From Nymphaea colorata (lineage: Eukaryota > Streptophyta > Magnoliopsida > Nymphaeales > Nymphaeaceae): 64,000 bases of DNA. Positions 1 through 11,350 of the stretch are shown here, piece by piece; within the stretch, counting starts at the first letter, position 1, and the number at the start of each line of letters is the position of its first letter. The stretch is from the NCBI RefSeq assembly GCF_008831285.2, contig NC_045146.1, positions 10,242,972 through 10,306,971 of the forward strand, written 5' to 3'. Position numbers and translations under genes: made by a program. The notes beneath the pieces are model-generated. The model was not told the DNA's origin. It made no database searches and saw nothing but the letters and a program-made list of their open reading frames with translations.

Positions 1-790
1 TTTTCTTTAACTCAACTATTCTAACCCATCTGGGGGTTATGTCACTAGGCATTTTTTAACTGCATCTCACTGTTTCTTAGTTTACTTTAGTCTGTTCCTG
101 TAACCAATTTCTGTAGTATATCCTCTGTCGTTTCCTGTTTCTCTGTTTTGTTGTTTTGTATTCATATACTTGCCTTATTTTTTTTTTATGATAAATTGGT
201 GATGTCTTAGTTCTGACCAATCCCAAAGCCCAAACTATTCTTGGGGAAGGGAGCTTTGTCACTCTCCTTGAAACACAGAATGTTTCAAGTTATGTTTGAA
301 ACACATGAGTTGGTTCTTATTGTTTTGCACAGCATATTAGAGGTTTAGAACAGAAAAACTTTTAAAAACGAAAAATTCTCTATCTTCCAGAAAAGAAATA
401 AGAAAATATAATAGCTCAGTTAATAGATATAATTCGATTTTGAGTGTTTAATTTAACATGGAGCCCATCCTAAATCTGTGGTTCTAGCACATTATGACTT
501 TGAGAACCATGCATCTAAGATCTTCATATTTTTTAGTAAATGTCTTTCTTTATCATCAAACACAGGAATATATTTTTGAAAATATATTTTTCAGTCATCA
601 CACACACATCAAAATGAAAATTGAAAATATTTTTCTCATTTCATTATTTCAGAAAATATATTTCCAATTCCACATTTCCAGCCTATCAAAAGGGCCCTAA
701 ATGAAAATAATCGGAAAAAATAAAAAAAAAACTATGGCGGGTTCCTGACAACAAAATTAGAGTTTTCAGTTTTGACCCATACCAATACGG
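1..790. other. AT-rich intergenic stretch, nothing recognised
   Basis: Short open frames here are no longer than expected by chance, and their translations show no family motif. Runs of A and T dominate, for example around 560-680. I see no gene, RNA or terminal repeat that I can support. Confidence 0.6.
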
Positions 791-960
791 GCCCTGTCTC
801 ATATGATTCGTACAATACTGTCATATGATTCGTACAATACGTATACACTAGCTATTATATATACAAGCGTGTATCATATTGTAAAACAAAAAAGAGATGA
901 TAAGTATCGTGATATGGTTTTGTACGGTACAATACATACAACACTTATGAGAAGCAAACA
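791..960. mobile_element. Remnant related to hAT-like family A
   Basis: The stretch holds the vocabulary of the family-A elements (CGTACAATAC, GTATCGTG, TACGGTACAATACATACAACACTT). The last motif resembles the right terminus TACAACACTG of the intact copy at 3369-4115. A perfect 20-bp direct repeat lies at 799-818 and 821-840. No target-site duplication was found, so the limits are approximate. Confidence 0.4.
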
Positions 961-3210
961 ATGTGAGGCAATGGACCGTACCAACGAGTAAATAAAGGTA
1001 AACTAATATAATTTCTGCAATTATAGTTTAGTTATTTTGTTACATGTTTATTTACAATTTTATTTATCTTATTTATTATTAGAAGTGTCAATTTATGTAA
1101 TGATGATATATTGCACCAAAATGAGTGCAACAGAATTGTATCGAAATCCAGCAATACACCTAAGATTATGAAAATATAGAGCCCAATTTTATAACAGTTT
1201 CTGCATTTCCAGGTTGCACTTAAAGTGCACGATGGTAACATGGACATATTTGAGGTGTTCATTGCAAGAATGTATAGTTCCTCGTGGATTGAGGAATTTC
1301 AATTTTCAAATTGCATGCAGTAGGTCAACATCATCTTTATCCACTTGAGCAACTTTTTGTCGTTGCCACTTTGGTTGACACTGTCTAGGTAATTCCACAC
1401 TCTGAAGATGAAGATGAAAAGCTAACACCTAGACAGATGGATGAACCACCACTATCACGACGCATACCACCAGAATATCAAGAAAAAACAAGTAATTAAT
1501 GTGTTAAAATTTATGTTCCCTAAGAACACTTGTCGGGCCACGTTGAATACGATTGTGTTGTATTGTTATTCTAGATCGATGGATTGTTTTTACAGGGAAA
1601 TAGTTCAATTGGCTTGTTCCATGTACCATTAGTGTTGCAATTTATTAGTTTTTATTTTTTTTTGTACCGCTTAAAAGGCCTAGTCCCACATAGACATGCC
1701 CAGGCTCTAGGTGCTACTAAATTCCCAAGCTCCAGTTAATGCTTTTAACTAAGATCACACAACTAGACATTGAACTTGATGGCTTTAAATCCAATCTCTC
1801 AGATAAGGGGAAAGCAACAAAAGAATCAAGAGATACTTAAAGTAGGGCTTGCTGCTGTAATGGTTCCATGGAAGGAATGACTCAGATGTGGACAGAGGGA
1901 AAGAACTGGTTTGCAAGCAAAACTACTAACACCATGGCTGGTAAATCTCATGCATGAAAATATTAAAGCAATATTAAGGAACTTTTAGAATGCCACAATG
2001 AAAAATAGATAATTGTCAACACCATAAATAAGCCTTAAGATGGCATCACATTAGCGACTTAGAAACATTTAAATTTTAGATAACTGCAAAGTTGCAGCAA
2101 TGCATCTCAAGATTTAGAAAAACAAATGTCCACTTAGTGCCTAACTGCATAAAAAGTATTGAATCTGAAGATTCTGAAGCACAACATCCACTAATGACTT
2201 TCAGCAAATTTTTCAAAGTTCATGCACCATAATACTTTTCAATATGTCTAAGTTTCAAATCCCTTGTTACAAAAATTACTGTTCCAACAAAAGTAACAAA
2301 AGCAGCATTTTCATGAACAAGCACAAGATCAGAAACTTGAGGAGAATTATCTGTCCAAAATTTTAGGAACCTTCCACCAAATCAGAGATCTGCACAATGA
2401 AAAGAAAATATAAAGAGGCAGTTTCATAAAAAGCAGTCCCCATGTTTTTTCTAAATGCAACAATAAGCTTTTCATGGTGGCGGAAGAAACATGTGAACAT
2501 GATTTGCTAATAATTCAACTGATTCTGAGGATTGGAATGATCGGCACCTTTAAAACATAGCAACAGATAGCAATTTGCAACCAAGGTGACAAAAGTCCAA
2601 GATTGGAAAAACCATGGCTTTTGTGAATGTACAACATTAGCAAGCATTGAGATTCATAACATTAACAGGAAAGAGTACCCGGATCAGAGGACAGTAATTT
2701 TGACAACCTTGCATGACATCTCAAAATTGCACTACGGAAAATGACAATGACATTGAACACCATGTAACAGTTCTAGACAAGAAGGCATTGAATCAAAATC
2801 AGCTATAGAATTTACACCTAGGCTTTCCGGAGCAAAAACCCATAAAGACCACCAGAGAATAGATGATTCCACAGGTAGGGAGTGTGGTGTAGTCATAAAA
2901 TACGTTACTAAAATAACTACGAAGGAAAATTGAACAACACTCCTTAAAATAGTTTCAAAACTTTCAAGGGTGTCACAAAACCATAATATCATGTGTAACT
3001 CACAACACAGCCCTTGTATCATAATAAGTTAAGGTATGGCAGAGGATGTAACTTATGTTACACATTGAAAGTATCAAAATGTTTCTTTTTTTCTGGACTC
3101 AATGTTATGGCTGAATATGAAGTTCAACATGAAAGGCATTCTTACTCGTTGAAAGTAAAAACAATTAAATGTTAAGCTCATCTAATATTTTATGACCTTT
3201 ACGTAGTTCA
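961..3210. other. Intergenic, no supported gene
   Basis: I found no conserved protein motif on either strand. The longest frame (minus strand, about 2732-3022, 96 codons) has no recognisable domain and no promoter context, and is probably chance. Confidence 0.55.
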
Positions 3211-3214
3211 AAGT

Positions 3215-4600
3215 AATTTTGTAAAAAGTGTATCATAAGCCGTATTGGTCTGACCAACAGATATGTTGTATCGTAACATATCGTACGGGTATCGTACAAT
3301 TATTTTTTAATTTTAAAACAAATAAAAATCAGAAAATCAAGAAAAATAAAAAATATAGTTGTTTTAATCAATGTTGTAAAAAGTGTATCGTAAACCGTAT
3401 CGGTTTGGCTTTAAGATACACCGTATCTTAAAATATCGTAACATATCATAACCGCATCGTTTTTTTTAAATAGAAAAAAAATTCAAAAAATTCATAAAAA
3501 CAATCAGTAAAAATCAAGAATAATATGTTCTTCATAAAAAACATGTTTTACAGAATGACAGACTTATTATTGCTATAAAGTTACGGTTCATCATTTGTAA
3601 ACATCAAAATTCATAACAATATCAATCTAGAAAGCACAACAAGTCAACAATTACATAACGTATATCATAATTTCGTAACCATAGATTCATAAATCATACG
3701 GTCCATAAGTCTATGAGATACCACATCAAAAAGCAAGTTTGAAATGTTACATGTTGCATCACAAGATGATAATGAAATTGTGAAAATGTTCAATGTCAAT
3801 ACATATAAAATGAAAGCACTCTCCACTCTCCTTCATAATCTTCATCACATTCATTCTCATCCTCATCTCCATCTTCTTCTTCATCTTCATCTTCATCTTC
3901 ACGATTTAAAAAAAAACCCCTATCATCCCAACGAGAATAGGCCACCCACACACAAATCCATGGTTTAATCAATGATTTCATGGTAAAAATCGATGAGTTC
4001 ATGGTGGAAATCGATGATTTTCCTCCAAGGCGGCACAATCTCTAGGTTAGAAACGATACAGGGGTTGTATTTTCTAAACGATACGGCCCCGTATCGTACG
4101 ATACGTACAACACTGGTTTTAATGATAAAACATGTTGTAAATAATGACAAGCTTATTATAGATATGAAGTTACTTCACAAACATTAATAAGTCATAATAT
4201 TATATAGTAACACAACATGATCTAAGACATCAAAAAACAAAATTATAACATGATCTACATAATAAGTCATAAGATCCGTAACACACCAAGAAACAAGTTT
4301 TACATACATTATACATCATATCAGAAGCTGAAATTGTTAAATTTTAATGCAAATAACAAATGAAAACAGCTTCATTCATCATCTTTATCATCTCCATTCT
4401 CATTTTCATCTTTCGTATAAGAAACCCTCTTTCTCTAAACAAGAATCAGTCAGACATGCATAAATCTGCCCTCAAATCGATGATCTCATGGTGAAACTGA
4501 TTATTGCTTTTAAAAATTGCCACAACCTATCCCGACTTCAACTCTTAGATATGTTTAGAAATGAAAAGGGAGGCATGTTTTAAAAAATATTTTGAAAAAA
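3215..4600. mobile_element. Older hAT-like family A element, interrupted by a younger relative
   Basis: Left part (about 3215-3360) starts with TTGTAAAAAGTGTATCATAAGC and matches the first 150 bp of the nested copy. Right part (4124-4600) continues the same order of motifs as the nested copy's interior: AACATGTTGTAAATAATGACA against AACATGTTTTACAGAATGACA, then a TCTTCATCTTC-type tract, then a segment containing ATCGATGA and CTCATGGTG. The two halves flank 3369-4115 exactly, so the outer copy is the insertion target. Its right terminus is degraded and no duplication is visible; end coordinates are estimates. Confidence 0.6.
3369..4115. mobile_element. hAT-like non-autonomous element, family A (747 bp)
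   Basis: The termini are CAATGTTGTA at the left and TACAACACTG at the right, inverted with 9 of 10 positions matching. A perfect 8-bp duplication GTTTTAAT flanks the element at 3361-3368 and 4116-4123. The 8-bp duplication and short CA...TG-type terminal repeat are the hAT superfamily signature. Subterminal regions are rich in GTATCGTA and its reverse. Internally a TCTTCA-type tract at 3845-3900 reads as an Asp/Glu-rich peptide on the minus strand. No transposase core is visible, so the element would depend on an enzyme supplied elsewhere. Confidence 0.85.
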
Positions 4601-4615
4601 ACGGGTTCTAACCAA

Positions 4616-4800
4616 TGTTATTAGATGTGCAAGCTTCACTATGTGGTGCATGCGCATCAGGCACATCATTCCCATGAACACAAAGTATCATGGGGGTGAT
4701 GCTCAACCAACCTGATGTGTGTGCATCACTCCTGTGATGTGCACGCATCACAATTTGTGCCTGATGCGTGAGAATCAACAGGCATCAGGCACAAACATTT
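4616..4800. repeat. Cluster of inverted GCATCAGGCAC motifs
   Basis: TGCGCATCAGGCACA near 4663 is answered by TGTGCCTGATGCGTG near 4755, with further GATGTGTGTGCATCA-like copies between. The arms could form a stem-loop. It may be a relic of an inverted-repeat element; no flanking duplication was found. Confidence 0.4.
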
Positions 4801-7800
4801 TTTCCATAATTCTTTTAATTATTTTGTAATGCCTTAAAGTTTTTAATCGTTTATCTCTTTGATATTGTACCCACATCAGTTTGCTTAATGACATGGCATA
4901 TAAGCTGATATACACGATCTCACTTGTAGGTTTGAATTTGATTAATTTTTTAGATTTTTTAATCATAAAAGTAACTTAAATACTTTAAATTAACTCTGAA
5001 AAGAAAAAGTCACCAGTGCATCAATTGACAAAGGACCGACAAAATGTTAAGTAAACATAAAAAAAATGTCAAAAAGAGAAAAAAGTGTTTAACTAAGCAT
5101 AATTTTTTTTAAAAAAAAGGGTTAAAAAAAAGGTTGCGCTGAGCTCAACATAAACATAAACATGGTTGAACTGAGCCCCTACATGCATTAGCTTCAAAAA
5201 AGAGTTTCGTGAATGAAACGTTAAGTACCACTGTTTAACTTTCTTGAAGTTAATTTTTAGATAATAATGGAATCAACAACTGAGGTATATGTCAATTATA
5301 TATCTAGAAAAGCCATATACACGAGGCAAAAACCAATGCCTGCATCCTCCTCTTTTATCTAGGAAGGCCCTAAGGATGCATGATTATGTAGTTTAGAACC
5401 TTAGATCCTCAACATGTACCACCTATATAATGATTCCACCCCATAGTACATGGGGCACAACTATATGATATATTTGATATTTTATGCTTTTCGATGTTTT
5501 TTACTTTTGACATTATTTTTGTGGATATTATATATAATAATATATACTCGACATTTTTTATCATGATACTTATGTATCATTACGCATAGTTGTGCTATGT
5601 GTCGCTTCACAGGCTTAGCACATCGCTTCGCATCAACACACTTATTTTTCAAAATACACCTATATCATATGATACAGGCTATGTATTGCAAGATACATGC
5701 AATACATACATAGTCACAAATAACGTTTCGGACTTTTAAACAGAGAGGTTTTTCTCAGGTACAATACGACGAGCTTCGGTAAATTTTTAAAATAAAAAAA
5801 AACAAAAAATAGGGAGAAAATAAAATAAGTGAGAAACTAATAGCATAAACATCAAACCATAAGTAGATTTGCAACAAATAAAAAATAGAAAATGAAAAAA
5901 AAAACTGTTTGGCGTTAAAATGCATTTTTTTGTTTTTAACATTTTTTAATAAAAAAGGCATTTTTTAGTTTTAAACGGCAATTTAATTTATCACGTTTTT
6001 TTTTTGCTTTTTTTCAACAAAAACACGTTTTTTGTGACACTGCAATAAACCACCTGTTTGTGATGCAGGTGTTGTATCTTTTCACAAAGTCAAAAATTGT
6101 CGATATATATTGCACGAAACTTCCTTTTGATACTCATTCAAATATTGGGAGTAATATAGTGGCTAATTTTGATTATTTCTAATACAAGTGTGTATGTAGT
6201 CCGTAGTATATACCCCTATTATTTTCTTTCGTATATGTAATTCACGTTTCCTCATGGAGAACTTTTTGGTAACTTTTCTAATTTTCTCCTGCTGTTTGTA
6301 TTTTTATATTTTTTAAAATTTCTTGATATTAAAAATATAAATTTGTGTTTTTTCTCATTACGTTAAGTATTTAACTTTGGACACAATTGATATGGATTTA
6401 CAAATTTGACAACATTAGTAGCAGCAGCTAAGACCTTTTCTTTCTTTACAATTTTAATTCTTTTAAATACTAGATATTTGAATAGTACTTTATTTGAGGT
6501 TGCTCAATCGTTCTTTGTTAATGGGATTTTCCAATTGTTTCACATAAAAGTTACAGTTATTTGCTTATTCATCATTATTTTGATATTTCCTTTTCAGTGG
6601 TACCAGCCAATGATATTAAAAACGTTTCCAGGTGAAACTATCTCCTGAAAATGATTCAAAAAGTCAGGCAAACTGATCCAAATCTGAATCATCTTTGAAC
6701 CACAAAGAATAAATATTCCCTTTTTATTAAAATATTTGATAATATAAACAATATGAAATTTTAAGAAACTAATAAAAAAATCAAGAAAACATGAGACGTA
6801 TAATGGATACCAAGATCTGATCACTGAGTAACACAAGATAAAGTGCAAACAGAAGGCCAGGAAGAGGAACGGAGGAGGTAGTGTTAATATATGAGCAACT
6901 TGTTGAGGTAAGGAAGATCAAAAACAAATTTGAGATAGGCCCAACGAAACAGACAAAGATAGTAAATGAAGCTACAAAGCAATGAATAGTTGTCTCCATA
7001 AAACATAAGGCTCAGTTCAAATATAACGCATGGAAGAAGTATGTATAACAGTTGTTAAATATGATTTTCATGTGTCATATAATTGTTCCTGTCAGATAAT
7101 TGTAGACGGTTAAATTTTGTTTTTAAATGTTGTTTAACAAGTTATTGCTACTTTAGCTTTTTATTAACATATTTTCATTGTTTTTCTTTGATATTTATAT
7201 TTTTATTATTTGGTTCAAAGCTTAAACTTCAAGTCTTCGAGGCAACAAAACATTTGCCTACAATAATAAAACAATCAAAACAAATGACAATGCAAACACA
7301 TTAAACATTTCATATCATGATGACAAACAAAAGTAAAAGTTTCAAAGACCAAGTTTAATGAAGTTAAACAACTAAAGTTTGCATGTTATATAGCACAAGA
7401 AAAAACAAGTATCAATGCTTTTCAATGTTATAGAACATGGAAATTCTTACCATTTCCTAAATGACAATGGCTAAATCGTTAATTCTAAGTTCCAAATGAA
7501 ATCCTAAAACAAAACCTATAATTACTAGTGTAATGAAAAAAAAAGAGAAAATTAATCCTCACGTCACATCACCTTATCATAAGATACAAGGTGAGTGCAT
7601 GAAAAAGGGGGTGTAGCCCGCTTTTCCAAAATGGGTTTTCAAATCCTACTATCTCCATTTCTGAACACTCTTAAAAGTTGAGTGAAAGATAATTACTCCG
7701 GAATATGGAGTGCAGAAGTAACACAATTCAGTACGACCAAAAAGCATGAAGAACTTCATGTAAACTGTCACTATTCTACCAGATAGTCACAAATTTAGAA

Positions 7801-8046
7801 GACATTCTGAAGCTTTCATGCTCTTATTGCCAAAAAAAATATATGTTCTAAAAATATCATGCTTTTATTGCCAAAAAAAAATGTAAAGCCTTTTATCAGA
7901 AAAAATCTCAAACGTTTTAGGAATATTGTGATACATAAATACTGAAATATTATTGTGGCAACATTACGATGCCTCACTATTCTTATAAAAATCCTCTTAT
8001 GTCTTGAGTGTATATTTTCTGTATTTTGTTTCTTTTAGGAATTTAA
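4800..8046. other. Intergenic AT-rich stretch, no supported gene
   Basis: No protein family is recognisable. The segment 5640-5720 contains ATACA/GATACA motifs reminiscent of family A hAT termini but has no clear ends. A short local duplication TCATGCT(C/T)TTATTGCC occurs near 7818 and 7858. Confidence 0.5.
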
Positions 8047-8054
8047 TGACTACC

Positions 8055-8814
8055 CTATGTCACATGGGTACGGGTACGGGTACGGACCATTTTCAAAAAA
8101 CTTGGGTACGGAGGTACGGCCGTACACACACACATATATATGTCAAAAAATGCAGAAAAATAACATATTTGCACATATCTATATCAAAAATTACAAACAG
8201 AATAACATATTGTCATATTCATAAATCATAATCCAAAATTTTTTTTCCTTTATCAGCCATTACAACTTATGTCTGAACAGAACCTAGCAAATGAGCTGCA
8301 ACACATAACCAATAAAAACAGGGGTCATTTGAAATAGATTAATCATATTCTTATCACAAAACGATATATCACAGATTCACAGCCATAACTAGGGAAGAGC
8401 TGCAGTCACCCAAGTGAAAGCTATACAAGCAAAGCTGCATCACTGCATGAAAAGAAGACTTTTCGCCCATACAAATTATTGCTTTGAAACTTGTTTTGAA
8501 ATGTAACAGCTGCACATGCCAAAGCAACAAGAAGCACGATTTACCAGCACACAAAAGTGACCGCTAGTTAGACAATTAGTTATCTGTTGAAGGAAAAGAA
8601 CTCTGAACAAGCAAATTCCAATAATGAAACACAAAAGAAAGCTTTAGCCGAAAGTGTTTCAAACAACAAAAACATAATATTCAGACACCGGATCCTATAT
8701 CGATCAAAGTCTCCCACCCATACGCACATACAAATCAAACCCAAATAAGAATAAATGAACAAATCCACCAAACGCTTCATACCATACCAACTACCGAGAC
8801 ATGTTAAAACAAAG

Positions 8815-8853
<39 letters not shown>

Positions 8854-9327
8854 TCGCCGGTCGTTGCTGGCGGCGATGGGTATTCTGCCTGTCGTCGCCG
8901 GTGGCGATGGCAGGGGTGGAGCCGCTGAAATGGTTCAAAAATAAAAACAAAAAAACAAAAAATATACCTTGAGAGGTAAGACAGTATGCCTGCCGTCGTC
9001 TCTCGCCGCTACGTTCGCCGCTGCCGCTGCCTTCGTCGCCGGGCTCGTGAGAGGTAAGTCAGACGAGAAAAGGAGAAGGGTTTCGAGCGAAACCCTTACG
9101 ATTTTTTTTTAACGTTAAAATAGATATAAAATTTAAAATGAAATAATCGTTAAAAAAAAAGACAAATTTGGACTCGGTCAAACTTGACCGTGTCCGAAAA
9201 AGGTCAGATACAGCCTCCGGTACGTTGACCGTACCCGGTACGGTCAACAACGTACCAGAGGCGTACCCATACGCGTACCGGTACCGGTAGGGTACGCCTC
9301 CAAAGGAGGCGTACCCATGTTACAGAG
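8055..9327. mobile_element. hAT-like non-autonomous element, family B (1273 bp)
   Basis: Left end CTATGTCACATGGGTACG and the reverse complement of the right end, CTCTGTAACATGGGTACG, match at 16 of 18 positions. A perfect 8-bp duplication TGACTACC flanks the element at 8047-8054 and 9328-9335. Subterminal GGTACGGGTACGG repeats and a perfect 12-bp-arm hairpin (GGGTACGCCTCC at 9290-9301 with its complement at 9305-9316) lie inside the ends. The interior has a TC repeat and a GC-rich segment (8853-9060) unlike the AT-rich surroundings. No transposase is encoded. It shares its terminal motif with the element at 21205-21754. Confidence 0.85.
8818..8844. repeat. (TC)n microsatellite inside hAT-like family B element
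   Basis: A run of TC dinucleotides followed by a short AC run immediately precedes the GC-rich interior of the element. Confidence 0.9.
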
Positions 9328-9335
9328 TGACTACC

Positions 9336-10360
9336 TTGACCGTTTAATATTTTTGTAACAAAATTTGCAAACAAATTCAATGCCACAAATATCTCTATTT
9401 TGCTATTTGTATACTTTTCTTTTTTGGATTCTATAACTTACGCCATGTTCTTGCAGAGAGAAAAAATGAAAAACTTCCAACAATAAGTTTTCTGATTAAT
9501 TTCTTAAAATGATAAATGTGCTTTTGGTAACATAAGAAGAATGTTGCCCCTCACAAGTACAGAATATTTTCTTCCTAGGGGTAACATGTTGATGATTCAC
9601 AGAGAGCATTCAGAATGTGATAAGCACTAGATAAACCTAGGTCGTGGTCCTTGTGGACCTCCAAAATGGCAAAGGCAGAATCAGTAAATGAAAAGAAAAA
9701 TTTGAAAAGGAAGGAGGATGAGAAGGAGAAGAACAAGAAAAAAAGGGGGGAAAGCAAAAGAAAAATAATGAGGAAAGGTAAGACCATAAGAAGAAGACGA
9801 AGGAAAAAAGCCTATATTTCACAAAATTCGGTTAGATGAAGGTGTCATACAAACGTCCCCTATAGCATTTTCTTTGAGTTGGGAGGTAGGTGCCCAGCCT
9901 AGTCAGAAAGGTGAGTCCCTATGAGCACTTTTGACTACTAAGGTGATAACCCAGTTGTTCATGATTGGTTATTAGATTGTGTGTTGACCAACAAGGAAAG
10001 GCTTAAAGGGTCTCAAATTTCACATGCATCTTTAAAATACACTCTGCACATTCCACATGTTTTGCCTGTGATTTGACCACGATAATGACAACTAACAAAG
10101 AATCATGAAGCTGAGAAACCTAGAAAATTACAAGAGAAACGAAGATGCCATACGTGATGAAAACGATGAAGAGATCACAACAACATGCTCCACTGATTTA
10201 GCTGCAAACTCGTAGTCTGACCCAAAAAAAAGTCCATGCAACAGCTTAGAAACTCTATAATGCACGTCTGATCAGTAGCACCTCAATCAAATACCAGGTA
10301 CTTATATATGCAGTTACAGCAACCTATTTCACATGAGTGAAGGGTGTGGGTGCCAGTATA
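9336..10360. other. Intergenic, no supported gene
   Basis: A purine-rich stretch (about 9650-9830) gives a Lys/Glu-rich frame on plus and a Phe/Ser-rich frame on minus. Both are compositional and neither shows a domain. Nothing else is recognised. Confidence 0.5.
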
Positions 10361-10365
10361 TATAC

Positions 10366-10692
<327 letters not shown>

Positions 10693-10763
10693 CTTTTTTT
10701 GTTTAACTACATTTATTTAATTTATTTATTATTATTTTGTATATATAAGTATCTGTATTCATA

Positions 10764-10804
<41 letters not shown>

Positions 10805-11139
10805 TATATGGTTGTTTCGTAGCATTATCAGTCCTTTTTTTACTTCTTTTACTTTTATTACTGTGCATAAAGAAAGAGAGGCAGAAACAGAAGAAAAACA
10901 AGAAAGGAAAAAATTATTCAACATGAACCAGAGATGGTGCGGTTGGGGTGCATGTCGAAGCTGCACCTGCGCTGATAGACGCATGTGCCCCTTTTTTTGA
11001 AGAGTCCGTGTGACGTAGACTACAACCATCGAATATGAGGCTTCGACTCTGCTGAAGTATGAAACCAAGTATTGCAGGCAGCAAAATTCACGAAATACAA
11101 AATTAACAGGTATTGTCCACGTGTGCAATCCTAGAATGC

Positions 11140-11350
11140 AAGTATTATTGCTAGTGGAAGCTGTTTGAAAAGTTCATGTCTTAAACGCGGAAGAAGAAGA
11201 GAATCAACCGCATGTTCTAAACGCGGCTGTACATAGGAATGAAGCCAATGAAAGCCTAAAACGCTGACGAAAAGTATGAATCAAAGTCGAAATTGCTAGT
11301 ACTTTTTCATGAAAATGGGAAACAAGGAAGACAATCGAGAAATCGCATAC
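11140..11350 (-). other. Probable 3' UTR of the UBA2-like gene
   Basis: This is the segment immediately downstream of the stop codon on the minus strand. It has no coding signature. Transcript end and any 3'-UTR intron cannot be fixed from sequence alone. Confidence 0.4.

Noticed and set aside
2732-3022. 96-codon minus-strand frame
   Set aside because: No recognisable motif or flanking gene signals; length is within chance in this much DNA.
3796-4038. Acidic minus-strand frame as a real gene
   Set aside because: It lies wholly inside a hAT-like element, depends on a simple TCTTCA repeat and lacks any promoter or start context.
9651-9839. Lys/Arg/Glu-rich plus-strand frame as a small basic protein
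   Set aside because: Purine-rich DNA yields such frames by composition; no domain and no promoter.
10703-11128. 141-codon minus-strand frame next to the microsatellite
   Set aside because: Much of it is translated (AT)n repeat (IYIYIY) and the rest has no domain.
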